Assembly (NCBI RefSeq): GCF_002407065.1
Contig: NZ_CP023564.1
Location: forward strand, 186,001 to 250,000
Reading direction: 5' to 3'
Source: Brachybacterium ginsengisoli
GTDB lineage: Bacteria > Actinomycetota > Actinomycetes > Actinomycetales > Dermabacteraceae
DNA length: 64,000 bases
Shown: one piece after another, positions 50,485 to 58,673 of the stretch
Layout of the letters: each line of letters starts with the position of its first letter
Numbering within the stretch: position 1 is the first letter of the stretch
Translations under genes and position numbers: made by a program
Notes under the pieces: model-generated
The model's database searches: none
What the model saw: only the letters and a program-made list of their open reading frames with translations
Told to the model about the DNA's origin: nothing

Positions 50485-51357
50485 ATGGGCAGGGTCACCG
50501 ACACCGCACGCCTCCGCACCGTCCGGGTGCGCGACGGCCGGCTGTACTCAGGGCGCAAGGGCGACCACGTCGCCGTCGAGGAGCCGCTGGACATCCGCCT
50601 GAACGGTCAGCAGCTCTCGCTGACCATGCGCACCCCGGGTCACGACATCGAGCTGATCCACGGGTTCCTCCACGGCGAGGGGCTGATCGCTCATCGCGAG
50701 GACATCCGCGAGGCCCGCTACTGCGACGGCGCCGTGGTCGACGACGGCACCGGGTTCGCCCGGAACACCTACAACGTCATGGACTTCACCACCGCCCGGC
50801 CGCAGCTGCTGCCGGTCGCCGCGAGGAGCTTCTCCGCCGGGTCCGCCTGCGGGGTGTGCGGGGCGGAGAGCATCGACGCGGTCCGCCAGAAGGCCCGCCA
50901 TGACCTGGAGCGGAGCTGGAGCATCGACCCCCGCGTGATCCTGGCGGCGGCCCGCACGCTCGGCGAGCAGCAGCCCGTCTTCGCCCGCACCGGGGGAGTG
51001 CACGCCGCGGCGCTCGTGGATCTCGAGGGGAACCTGCTGGTGGTCCGTGAGGACGTGGGGCGGCACAACGCGGTGGACAAGGTGATCGGCTGGGCGCTGC
51101 TCGCGGACCGCCTGCCGCTGCGTGACTGCTTCCTGCTGGTCTCCTCCCGCGCCAGCTTCGAGATCGCGCAGAAGGCCTGCCTCGCCGGGATCCCGCTGCT
51201 GGCCTGCGTCTCCGCCGCGACCTCCCTCGCGGTCGACACCGCCGAGGAGTTCGGCCAGACCCTCGTGGGCTTCACCCGCGCCGCGGACGACGGCGACGGC
51301 CGCCTGAACATCTACACCCACCCGGGCCGCCTGGACCTCTCGGGCGTCGAGGGCTGA
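50485..51357 (+). CDS. fdhD: Formate dehydrogenase accessory sulfurtransferase
   Basis: 290 aa. The FdhD signature is complete: VAVEEPLDIRLNG, PGHDIELIHGFLHGEGLI, the redox Cys loop SACGVCGAES (Cys122 and Cys125), FARTGGVHAAALVD and REDVGRHNAVDKVIGWALL. FdhD transfers sulfur from IscS-type desulfurase to the molybdenum cofactor of formate dehydrogenase in the cytoplasm. No formate dehydrogenase or moa/mob gene is in the window, so its client lies elsewhere. Confidence 0.95.
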   Translation: MGRVTDTARLRTVRVRDGRLYSGRKGDHVAVEEPLDIRLNGQQLSLTMRTPGHDIELIHGFLHGEGLIAHREDIREARYCDGAVVDDGTGFARNTYNVMDFTTARPQLLPVAARSFSAGSACGVCGAESIDAVRQKARHDLERSWSIDPRVILAAARTLGEQQPVFARTGGVHAAALVDLEGNLLVVREDVGRHNAVDKVIGWALLADRLPLRDCFLLVSSRASFEIAQKACLAGIPLLACVSAATSLAVDTAEEFGQTLVGFTRAADDGDGRLNIYTHPGRLDLSGVEG

Positions 51358-51454
51358 GGCGGGCGCCGGCCCGCGCCCCTGCCGTCCCACCCTCCCGCGG
51401 GCCCATCGGCGCAGGTGGGCCCGTCGGCGCGGGTCGGCCCGTCGGCGCGGGTCG

Positions 51455-51513
51455 CCGACGGTCAGCTGGCGAACCACTTCTGCCCCCGAAGTGGATCGCC
51501 AGTTGACCGTCGG
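51455..51513. repeat. 26-bp-arm palindrome (copy 3) of the dispersed family
   Basis: Left arm CCGACGGTCAGCTGGCGAAC plus CACTTC, 7-base loop TGCCCCC, right arm GAAGTGGATCGCCAGTTGAC plus CGTCGG. 24 of 26 pairs match. It is located upstream of the DUF559-like gene, whose other side has copy 4. Confidence 0.9.
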
Positions 51514-51542
51514 GTTCCCGTCGCGATCGACGGGCGGGCGAG

Positions 51543-51600
51543 GTCGACATCAGCCGGGTCGACATCAGCCGGGTCGGTGCAGCCGTGTCGGTGCAGCCGG
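51543..51600. repeat. Four tandem 14-15-bp units
   Basis: GTCGACATCAGCCGG twice, then GTCGGTGCAGCCGT and GTCGGTGCAGCCGG. Two pairs of subtypes suggest stepwise duplication. Confidence 0.8.
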
Positions 51601-51695
51601 GCAGCGGGTCGCCACCGTTCCTCCCTAAGTGCAGGTCGTCCACAGCGTCCGGGCCGGGCGCGTGATGATGTCACCGGATTCGTACTGTCGGCCTC

Positions 51696-52778
51696 ATGGC
51701 GAAGAGCTATCGGGACTACGGCGGGGCGCTCCTGACGAGGCGGGAGTGGATGCGCCTCGGGGCGCACAGCCGCGACCTCGCCGGGCCGGAGTTCACCACG
51801 GTTTTCCATGGTCACCTCACCCTGACGGATCGCCCGATGACCTTCGACGCGATGGCATGGGTGCTGCAGGACGCCGTGCTGCCGGGGAGCGTCCTGAGCC
51901 ACTCCAGCGCCGCACTGATCTGGGGCATACCGCTGCCGCTGCAGCTCGACGACGGGGTCGCACGGATCCTCGGGCGGGAGGACGGCGAGCGTCGTGGCGG
52001 GCCACTGCCCGCCCTTGCCGACGATCGGTCTCTGCGCTCCGGCGCGGCCCTGCCGCTGCTGCACTGCCGCATCGCGCCGGGAACAGGTGCCGGGACCATC
52101 AGGGGCGTCCGAGTGCACAGATGGGAACCCGGGCCGACGATGACCAGCGGGCGCCTCCTGGTCTCCTCTCCGTCGGAGACGCTGCGCGAGCTGGCGACGG
52201 TCCTGCCGCGCTGGGATCTCGTCGCGGCGATCGATGCGGTTCTCGCCGGGAGGACCTCCTGTCCGCCCACCAGCCCGGAGCAGCTGAGGGAGCATCTCGC
52301 GACGATGCGCGGGCATCGAGGTGTCGCAGAGCTGAGGCGGGCCCTCGACCTGGCCCGAGAGCGTGCCTGGTCCCCGGGAGAGACCATCATGCGGCTGATC
52401 ATCACCGGCACGGGTTTCCCGGAGCCGAGTCTCAACCTCCCCGTCCAGGAGCGACGGGGCGGTCGGCAGCGCTATCTCGACCTCGTGTGGTCGGCAGCGG
52501 GATGCGTCCTGGAGTACGACGGGGACGGGCATCGGACGAAGCAGCAGTGGCGGGAGGACGAGATGCGGCGTGACGAGATCGCCGCGCTGGGGTGGACGGT
52601 CATCCGGGCCACCGGCGCCGATCTGCAGAGGCCGCGCCGCATCCTCGTGCGGCTCGCCGACGCCCTCGGGGCGCGGGGGATCGAGGTGCCCGGCGAGGCC
52701 AGGATCAACACCTACCTCGCGGACCTCGGACGCTCGCGGCCCTCATGGCGCATCGCCGGTGCGCCGCCGCCGTGGTGA
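51696..52778 (+). CDS. DUF559-like (VSR-type nuclease fold) protein
   Basis: 360 aa. The N-terminal two thirds carry segments common to actinobacterial AbiEi-like/DUF559 proteins (SHSSAALIWGIPLP, VRVHRW, SPSETLRELATVLPRWDLVAAIDAVL). The C-terminal part resembles the very-short-patch-repair endonuclease-type domain: RYLDLVWSAAGCVLEYDGDGHR (acidic D-x-E/D pairs), then WREDEMRRDEIAALGWTVIR. Function unknown; these paralogues are numerous in actinobacteria. It has palindromes of the same family on both sides (51455-51513 and 52800-52858), so the gene and its repeats could have moved or been amplified as a unit. Confidence 0.78.
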   Translation: MAKSYRDYGGALLTRREWMRLGAHSRDLAGPEFTTVFHGHLTLTDRPMTFDAMAWVLQDAVLPGSVLSHSSAALIWGIPLPLQLDDGVARILGREDGERRGGPLPALADDRSLRSGAALPLLHCRIAPGTGAGTIRGVRVHRWEPGPTMTSGRLLVSSPSETLRELATVLPRWDLVAAIDAVLAGRTSCPPTSPEQLREHLATMRGHRGVAELRRALDLARERAWSPGETIMRLIITGTGFPEPSLNLPVQERRGGRQRYLDLVWSAAGCVLEYDGDGHRTKQQWREDEMRRDEIAALGWTVIRATGADLQRPRRILVRLADALGARGIEVPGEARINTYLADLGRSRPSWRIAGAPPPW

Positions 52779-52799
52779 GGCGAGCTCGGTGCCGTCCGC

Positions 52800-52858
52800 C
52801 CGACGGTCAGCTGGCGAACCAGATACGGGGCGGATCTGGTTCGTCAGCTGACAGTCCG
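52800..52858. repeat. 25-bp-arm palindrome (copy 4) of the dispersed family
   Basis: Left arm CCGACGGTCAGCTGGCGAAC plus CAGAT, 9-base loop, right arm ATCTGGTTCGTCAGCTGACA plus GTCCG. 22 of 25 pairs match. The outer left half is the same as in copy 3, the inner stem differs. Lies 22 bp after the DUF559-like gene. Confidence 0.88.
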
Positions 52859-52992
52859 CAGTGGGGGAGTGGTGCGGGGCGAAGGTGGAGCGTCGGGCTG
52901 CTGGACTTGCTGCCGCTGCCGGGGTCGACCAGCGCCGATGTGCGAGCCGCCGTGGGCCCCGCCGCCGTGGCCCCGCCTCCGTCGCTCCCGGC

Positions 52993-53952
52993 TCAGCGCA
53001 GGGCGAGGAGGCTGCGGGCGGTGACCTCGTCGACGACCACGTCGGTCGCGAGGCCGGCCCGCAGCGCCGCCCGCAGCGGGAGCGCCTTGCGCGAGCCCGA
53101 GACCACGAGCAGCCGTCGCGGGATCCGCAGCAGCCGGTCGGGCGCGATGCCCGAGCCGCGCCGGTTCAGGGCGATCTCGCGGTGGGTGCCGTCGGCGCGG
53201 AGGAAGACGGTGCACACGTCCCCGACCGCCCCGTCGGCCCGCAGCGAGCGGAGATCGTCCTCGGTGAGGTAGTTGTGCGTGTACACGTGGCTGGGCACCT
53301 CGGCGTCGAAGGCGCCCACGCTGAACACGGCGACCGTGGCCTCGCGCTGAGTGGCGAGCACGCGCTGCACGGAGCGCTCGCGCCACATCGCCTCCCGGGT
53401 CGCGGGGTAGTCGAAGAAGGCCGGCACCGGGAACTGGTGCACGGTCGCGTCCCAACGGGTGGCGGCCCGGGCGAGCACCGTGGCGATGTAGGTCAGGCCC
53501 GAGCCCTCTGTGTTGATGGCACCGTTGAGCTGCACGATCCGCAGCCCGGGCACCGGCCGTGCACGGACCGTCCCCAACAGTGCCGCCATCGTGGTGCCCC
53601 AGGCGATGCCGAGCGTGGTGCCCGGTTCGAGCATGTCGTCGAGCAGGTCGCCGCCGGCCTCGGCGACCGTGGACAGCCGCTCGCGCTCGTCGGCCCCGGA
53701 CGAGGTGGGCACCACGTGCACCTGCACGCCGTACTGGCGCGCGATGCGGTGGGCCAGCTCCCCGACCCGCTGGGCCTCCGGCGGGCGGAGGCTGATCTGC
53801 ACCAGACCCTCGTCCCGGGCGTCCCGGAGCATGCGGGAGACCGTGGAGCGGGAGACGTCGAGATCGCCAGCGATGGCCTCCATCGTCTGCCCGTCCCCGT
53901 AGTACATCCGTGCAGCCGTGTAGAGCAGGTCCAGGCGCGATTCGCGGGGCAT
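52993..53952 (-). CDS. SorC/DeoR-type sugar-binding regulator of the glycerol genes
   Basis: 319 aa. N-terminal HTH (about 20-50): MEAIAGDLDVSRSTVSRMLRDARDEGLV. The remainder is the SorC effector domain (STVAEAGGDLLDDMLEPGTTLGIAWGTTM, LNGAINTEGSG, PVPAFF, FSVGAFDA) that binds a phosphosugar. It is divergent from glpD with 142 bp between starts and is therefore the presumed regulator of glpD-glpF-glpK, in place of the usual DeoR-type GlpR or GylR. A perfect palindrome lies 12-25 bp upstream of its start. Confidence 0.9.
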   Translation of the reverse strand: MPRESRLDLLYTAARMYYGDGQTMEAIAGDLDVSRSTVSRMLRDARDEGLVQISLRPPEAQRVGELAHRIARQYGVQVHVVPTSSGADERERLSTVAEAGGDLLDDMLEPGTTLGIAWGTTMAALLGTVRARPVPGLRIVQLNGAINTEGSGLTYIATVLARAATRWDATVHQFPVPAFFDYPATREAMWRERSVQRVLATQREATVAVFSVGAFDAEVPSHVYTHNYLTEDDLRSLRADGAVGDVCTVFLRADGTHREIALNRRGSGIAPDRLLRIPRRLLVVSGSRKALPLRAALRAGLATDVVVDEVTARSLLALR

Positions 53953-53962
53953 GTCCTCAGTC

Positions 53963-54003
53963 TTGCACGTTCGTGCACCGCACTTGCGTCCGGATGCACG
54001 ACC
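53963..54003. promoter_or_regulatory. Operator candidates between the SorC gene and glpD
   Basis: TGCACG TT CGTGCA (53964-53977) is a perfect palindrome, followed by a second half-site TGCACGAC at 53995-54002. Spacing of 31 bases places both on the same helix face, typical of SorC-type tetramer binding. Position between divergent genes supports regulation in both directions. Confidence 0.6.
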
Positions 54004-54094
54004 GTCCCACTATGGCGCTCACCACGCCCTTCCCGGGAGAACCCCGCGACGATGAGGGCGGGAGCCGAAGGTGTCGACGCGAAGGAGCAGTCAG

Positions 54095-55837
54095 GTGTCC
54101 GATCAGCAGCGGTCCGCACTCACCCCGGCGGGCCGGGCGGAGCATCTCTCCCGCCTCCGCGCCGCCACCGCGAGCAACCCCCTGGACGTGCTCGTCGTCG
54201 GCGGCGGCGTGAACGGCGCGGGCGCCGCGTTCGACGCCGCCACCCGCGGCCTGTCCGTCGGCCTCGTCGAGACCCACGACTGGGCCTCCGGCACCTCGTC
54301 CCGCTCCTCGAAGCTCATGCACGGCGGCCTGCGCTACCTGCAGATGCTCGACTTCGCCCTCGTCGCCGAGGCGCTGCGCGAGCGTGACCTGCTCATCGAG
54401 CACACGGCCCCGCACCTGGTGCGCCCGATCAAGTTCGTCTTCCCCTTCTTCAAGAAAGTCGTCGACCGTGCGTTCATCGGCTCCGGCGTCGCGCTCTACG
54501 ACGTGATGCAGTCCGTCGGCCGCAGGCGCGCCGTCCCCTTCCACCGCCACCTCCTGCACAAGAAGATGCTCGAGGTGTTCCCCGGCCTGGACGGCGAGAA
54601 GTCCGTCGGCGCGCTGGAGTACTACGACGCCCAGATGGACGACGCCCGCTTCGTGATGATGCTGGTGCGCTCCGCCGCGCAGCATGACGCCGCCGTCGCC
54701 AACTACACCACCGTCGTCGGCTACCTCCACGAGGGGAGGACGGTCGTCGGCGCCCGGGTGCGCGACGAGGAGAGCGGCGAGGAGTTCGAGGTCCACGCCC
54801 GCGAGACCATCCTCGCCGGCGGCGTGTGGACCCAGGAGCAGCAGGAGCTGGCCGGGGCCGACGCCGGCCTCGAGGTGCTCGCCTCCAAGGGCATCCACAT
54901 CACGGTGGCCCGCGACCGCATCCCCGCCGTCCCCGACACCGGGATCATCACGCAGACCGAGAAGTCGGTCCTGTTCATCATCCCGTGGGACGAGTACTGG
55001 GTCATCGGCACCACCGACACCCCCTGGACCCAGGACCCGCGCGACGTGGGCGCGACCGGGGAGGACATCGAGTACGTCCTCGAGCACGCCAACGCGGTGC
55101 TCAAGGACGACCTCACCCGCGAGGACGTCATCGGCGTGTACTCCGGACTGCGCCCCCTCCTGCAGCCCGTGAAGAAGGGCTCGGACAAGGGGTCCACGAA
55201 GGTCTCCCGCGAGCACACCGTCATGGAGGTCGAGCCCGGCCTCAGCGCGATCGCCGGCGGCAAGTTCACCACCTACCGGGTGATGGCCGAGGACGTCGTC
55301 GACTTCGCGATCAAGGACTCCCAGCCGGGCCGCCCCAGCCTCACCCGCTCGATCCCCGTGATCGGCGCCCAGGGATACCAGGCGCTCGTGCAGGACAAGG
55401 CCGTGATCGGCCGACGCCACGGGTTCGACGAGATCCGCACGGACCGCCTCCTGTTCCGCTACGGAGCGCTCCTGCAGGACGTCCTCGCCCTCATCGACGA
55501 GGACGCCTCGCTGGCCACCCCGCTCGAGCACGCGCCGCGCTACCTGCGCGCCGAGGTGCTGTACGCGGTGCGCGCCGAGGGCGCCCGCCACCTGGTCGAC
55601 GTGCTGCAGCGCCGCACCCGACTGGACTACGAGACCCGCGACCGCGGTGTCGCCGCCGCCGACGAGATCGCGGCGCTGATCGCGCCCGAGCTCGGCTGGG
55701 ACGACGCCACCAGGACCCGCGAGATCGAGACCTACCGCGCCGTCATCGAGGCACGGCTGGCCGGAGAGGCCACGACCTCGGATGCCGAGGTCGCGGCCCG
55801 GATCGCGACCGCTCCGGAGGTGCCCGCCGAGAACTGA
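54095..55837 (+). CDS. glpD: Glycerol-3-phosphate dehydrogenase (FAD-dependent)
   Basis: 580 aa from the GTG at 54095, which has AAGGAG at 7-base spacing; an in-frame GTG at 54071 is less likely. FAD site VLVVGGGVNGAGAAFDAATRGLSVGLVE, then SSRSSKLMHGGLRYL and the conserved C-terminal DAO segment (DRLLFRYGALLQDV). It oxidises sn-glycerol 3-phosphate to dihydroxyacetone phosphate and passes electrons to quinones at the inner face of the membrane. First gene of glpD-glpF-glpK. Confidence 0.95.
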   Translation: MSDQQRSALTPAGRAEHLSRLRAATASNPLDVLVVGGGVNGAGAAFDAATRGLSVGLVETHDWASGTSSRSSKLMHGGLRYLQMLDFALVAEALRERDLLIEHTAPHLVRPIKFVFPFFKKVVDRAFIGSGVALYDVMQSVGRRRAVPFHRHLLHKKMLEVFPGLDGEKSVGALEYYDAQMDDARFVMMLVRSAAQHDAAVANYTTVVGYLHEGRTVVGARVRDEESGEEFEVHARETILAGGVWTQEQQELAGADAGLEVLASKGIHITVARDRIPAVPDTGIITQTEKSVLFIIPWDEYWVIGTTDTPWTQDPRDVGATGEDIEYVLEHANAVLKDDLTREDVIGVYSGLRPLLQPVKKGSDKGSTKVSREHTVMEVEPGLSAIAGGKFTTYRVMAEDVVDFAIKDSQPGRPSLTRSIPVIGAQGYQALVQDKAVIGRRHGFDEIRTDRLLFRYGALLQDVLALIDEDASLATPLEHAPRYLRAEVLYAVRAEGARHLVDVLQRRTRLDYETRDRGVAAADEIAALIAPELGWDDATRTREIETYRAVIEARLAGEATTSDAEVAARIATAPEVPAEN

Positions 55838-55990
55838 TCGACCCTCCGGCCCGGCCGCGATCCGGCCGGGCGGAGGAACTGCTCCACCCCCGCGGGCCAC
55901 AGCCTGCGGCTCGAGCGCGGACGCCGTCCGCCTCGAATCCGGATGCCACTGATCCCGCACAGATGCGGGATCGTTCGACGAGGAGGTCCC

Positions 55991-56710
55991 ATGGCAACCA
56001 TCTTCCTGTACGAGATCGCCGGCACGGCGATGCTCACCCTGCTGGGCGGCGGCGTCGTCGCCAACGTGATCCTGGGCAAGACCAAGGGCAACGGCGGCGG
56101 CTGGCTGCTGATCAACTTCGGCTGGGGCCTCGCGGTCTTCGCCGGTGTCTATGTCGCCTACAAGACCGGCGCCCATCTGAACCCCGCCGTCACCGTCGGC
56201 CTGCTGGCCGGCGGCGGAGGCGAGTACGCGGACGGCATCCCGGTCACGTTCGCGAACACGATCGCCTACTTCGCGGCCGAGATGATCGGCGCCTTCCTCG
56301 GCGCGATCATCTGCTGGCTGGCGTACAAGACGCACTACGACCAGGAGAAGGACGCCGGCACCATCCTCGGCACCTTCTCCACCGGCCCGGAGATCCGCTC
56401 CTACGGCTGGAACCTGGTCACCGAGATCATCGCGACCTTCGTGCTGGTCTTCGTCATCATCATGTTCGGCAAGACCCCGAGCGGCCTCGGCCCGCTCGCC
56501 GTCGCGCTGCTGGTCGTCTCGATCGGCGCCTCCCTCGGCGGGCCCACGGGCTACGCCATCAACCCCGCCCGTGACCTCGGTCCGCGCCTCGCGCACGCCA
56601 TCCTGCCGATCCCGAACAAGGGCGGCAACGACTGGGGCTACGCATGGGTCCCCGTGGTCGGTCCGCTTCTCGGCGGTCTCCTCGCGGGCCTGGCCAGCAT
56701 GGCCTTCTGA
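55991..56710 (+). CDS. glpF: Glycerol uptake facilitator (aquaglyceroporin)
   Basis: 239 aa from the ATG at 55991 with AGGAGG upstream. MIP fold with NPA boxes [11 protein letters not shown] and [11 protein letters not shown]; the Asp after the second box is the mark of glycerol channels. It lets glycerol enter for phosphorylation by the next gene product. Gap to glpD is 153 bp, so an internal promoter is possible. Confidence 0.94.
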   Translation: MATIFLYEIAGTAMLTLLGGGVVANVILGKTKGNGGGWLLINFGWGLAVFAGVYVAYKTGAHLNPAVTVGLLAGGGGEYADGIPVTFANTIAYFAAEMIGAFLGAIICWLAYKTHYDQEKDAGTILGTFSTGPEIRSYGWNLVTEIIATFVLVFVIIMFGKTPSGLGPLAVALLVVSIGASLGGPTGYAINPARDLGPRLAHAILPIPNKGGNDWGYAWVPVVGPLLGGLLAGLASMAF

Positions 56711-56796
56711 CCCCCGCCGGACGGTGCCCGCGACCCCTCGCAGGCGCCGTCCGGCACCATGGCACCACCCCCGTTCATCCACACGAAGGAGTTCCG

Positions 56797-58341
56797 ATGA
56801 CCGACTCTCAGAAGTACATCCTCTCGATCGACCAGGGCACCACCTCGACCCGAGCGATCGTCTTCGACCACGCCGGGCAGATCGTCTCCACCGGCCAGAA
56901 GGAGCACGAGCAGATCTTCCCGAAGTCGGGCTGGGTCGAGCACGACGCCCTCGAGATCTGGCGCAACACCCGCTCCGTGGTGGGCGAGGCCCTCACCGGC
57001 GCGGACATCAACCGCCACCAGCTCGCCGCCGTGGGCATCACCAACCAGCGCGAGACCGCCGTGGTGTGGGACAAGACCACCGGCGAGCCCGTGTACAACG
57101 CGATCGTCTGGCAGGACACGCGCACCCAGAAGATCTGCAACGAGCTCGCGGGCGACGAGGGCGCTGACAAGTACAAGGAGCGCGTGGGCCTGCCGCTGGC
57201 GACCTACTTCTCCGGTCCCAAGGTCAAGTGGATCCTCGACAACGTCGACGGCGCACGCGAGAAGGCGGAGGCCGGTGACCTGCTCTTCGGCAACACCGAC
57301 TCCTGGCTCGTATGGAACCTGACCGGTGGCACCAACGGCGGCATCCACGTCACCGACGTCACCAACGCCTCGCGCACGATGCTCATGAACATCGACACCC
57401 TCGACTGGAACGAGGACATCGCGAAGGACATGACGGTCCCGCTGTCGATGCTGCCGGAGATCCGCTCCTCCTCCGAGGTGTACGGCACGGGCCGCAAGAA
57501 CGACCTGCTCATCGACACCCCGATCGCGGGCATCCTCGGCGACCAGCAGGCCGCGACCTTCGGCCAGGCCTGCTTCGAGATCGGCATGGGCAAGAACACC
57601 TACGGCACCGGCAACTTCATGCTGGTCAACACCGGTGAGGACCTGGTGCGCAGCGAGAACGGGCTGCTCACCACCGTCGCCTACAAGATCGGCGACCAGA
57701 AGGCGATCTACGCGCTGGAGGGCTCGGTCGCGGTGACCGGCTCGCTGGTGCAGTGGGTGCGCGACAACCTGGGCCTGATCAAGGACGCCCCGGAGATCGA
57801 GACCCTCGCCAAGCAGGTCGACAACAACGGCGGCCTGTTCATCGTCCCGGCCTTCTCGGGCCTGTTCGCCCCGCACTGGCGCTCCGACGCCCGGGGCGCG
57901 ATGGTGGGCATGACCCGCTTCCACAACAAGGCCCACGTGGCCCGCGCGGTGCTGGAGGCCACGGCCTTCCAGTCCCGCGAGGTGCTCGACGCGGCGATCG
58001 CCGACGCGGCCTCGGAGGGCGTCGAGCTCACCGAGCTCAAGGTCGACGGCGGCATGGTCATGAACGAGACCCTCATGCAGTTCCAGGCCGACATCCTGGG
58101 CGTGCCCGTGGTGCGCCCGAAGGTCATCGAGACCACCGCGCTGGGCGCCGCCTACGCGGCCGGCATCGCGGTGGGCTTCTGGGACGGCGAGCAGGACGTC
58201 ATCGACAACTGGGCCGAGGACAAGCGCTGGGAGCCCGCGATGGACGACGAGACCCGCGACCGCTACATGCGCCTGTGGCGCAAGGCCGTCGAGCGCACCC
58301 TGGACTGGGTGGACGAGGACACCGAGGCTCTGTTCGGCTGA
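56797..58341 (+). CDS. glpK: Glycerol kinase
   Basis: 514 aa from the ATG at 56797 with GAAGGAG. FGGY kinase: [17 protein letters not shown] (phosphate loop), [20 protein letters not shown] segment, [19 protein letters not shown] and [20 protein letters not shown]. It makes sn-glycerol 3-phosphate from glycerol and ATP in the cytoplasm and feeds GlpD. Ends the glp operon; a strong terminator follows. Confidence 0.96.
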   Translation: MTDSQKYILSIDQGTTSTRAIVFDHAGQIVSTGQKEHEQIFPKSGWVEHDALEIWRNTRSVVGEALTGADINRHQLAAVGITNQRETAVVWDKTTGEPVYNAIVWQDTRTQKICNELAGDEGADKYKERVGLPLATYFSGPKVKWILDNVDGAREKAEAGDLLFGNTDSWLVWNLTGGTNGGIHVTDVTNASRTMLMNIDTLDWNEDIAKDMTVPLSMLPEIRSSSEVYGTGRKNDLLIDTPIAGILGDQQAATFGQACFEIGMGKNTYGTGNFMLVNTGEDLVRSENGLLTTVAYKIGDQKAIYALEGSVAVTGSLVQWVRDNLGLIKDAPEIETLAKQVDNNGGLFIVPAFSGLFAPHWRSDARGAMVGMTRFHNKAHVARAVLEATAFQSREVLDAAIADAASEGVELTELKVDGGMVMNETLMQFQADILGVPVVRPKVIETTALGAAYAAGIAVGFWDGEQDVIDNWAEDKRWEPAMDDETRDRYMRLWRKAVERTLDWVDEDTEALFG

Positions 58342-58355
58342 GCCGCAGCCCCACC

Positions 58356-58395
58356 AGGAGCGCGCGGGTGCCGGGGACGGCGCCCGCGCGCTCCT
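58356..58395 (+). terminator. Strong hairpin terminator after glpK
   Basis: AGGAGCGCGCGGGTGCC pairs with GGCGCCCGCGCGCTCCT over 17 bp with one wobble around GGGGAC, 14 bases after the glpK stop. Confidence 0.8.
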
Positions 58396-58673
58396 GTCCG
58401 TGCAGGGGAGGGCGGGAGCGCGAGGGATGTCACCGTCGTGCAACGAGAGCTGAGATCTGCGTCTCCGGGGCGTACTGTCGGGGCCACCCTGGTGACCGGA
58501 CGCTGCTGGCGTCCCTACGGCGACCCGTCGGCCGTCGGCGTCCGAGGCCGGGGTCGTCGTGCGGATGGCTCCATGAGGTCCCGGCCCGTGGCAGCGCACC
58601 GTCGCGATCTCCCGTCCCTGTCCGGTCCGACCTCCTCGTCCCCCGTCCCTTCCCCTGAGATCGGAGACCTCTC
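58396..58673. other. Leader region of putP
   Basis: About 280 bp between the glpK terminator and putP. I see no gene. A TACTGT hexamer near 58475 could be a -10 box, which would leave a long 5' leader of about 190 bases. No riboswitch fold recognised. Confidence 0.35.

Larger units (their letters stand above)
51358..51695. other. 338-bp repeat-rich intergenic region
   Basis: No gene seen. It holds a duplicated GCCCGTCGGCGCGGGTCG segment (about 51418-51454), palindrome copy 3 (51455-51513) and a four-unit 14-15-bp tandem repeat (51543-51600). A TACTGT hexamer at 51683-51688, seven bases before the following ATG, could be a -10 box of an almost leaderless transcript. Confidence 0.5.

Noticed and set aside
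53957-56782. 941-codon open frame on the minus strand
   Set aside because: Lies opposite glpD and glpF; composition is that of reverse-strand reading, with no motif.
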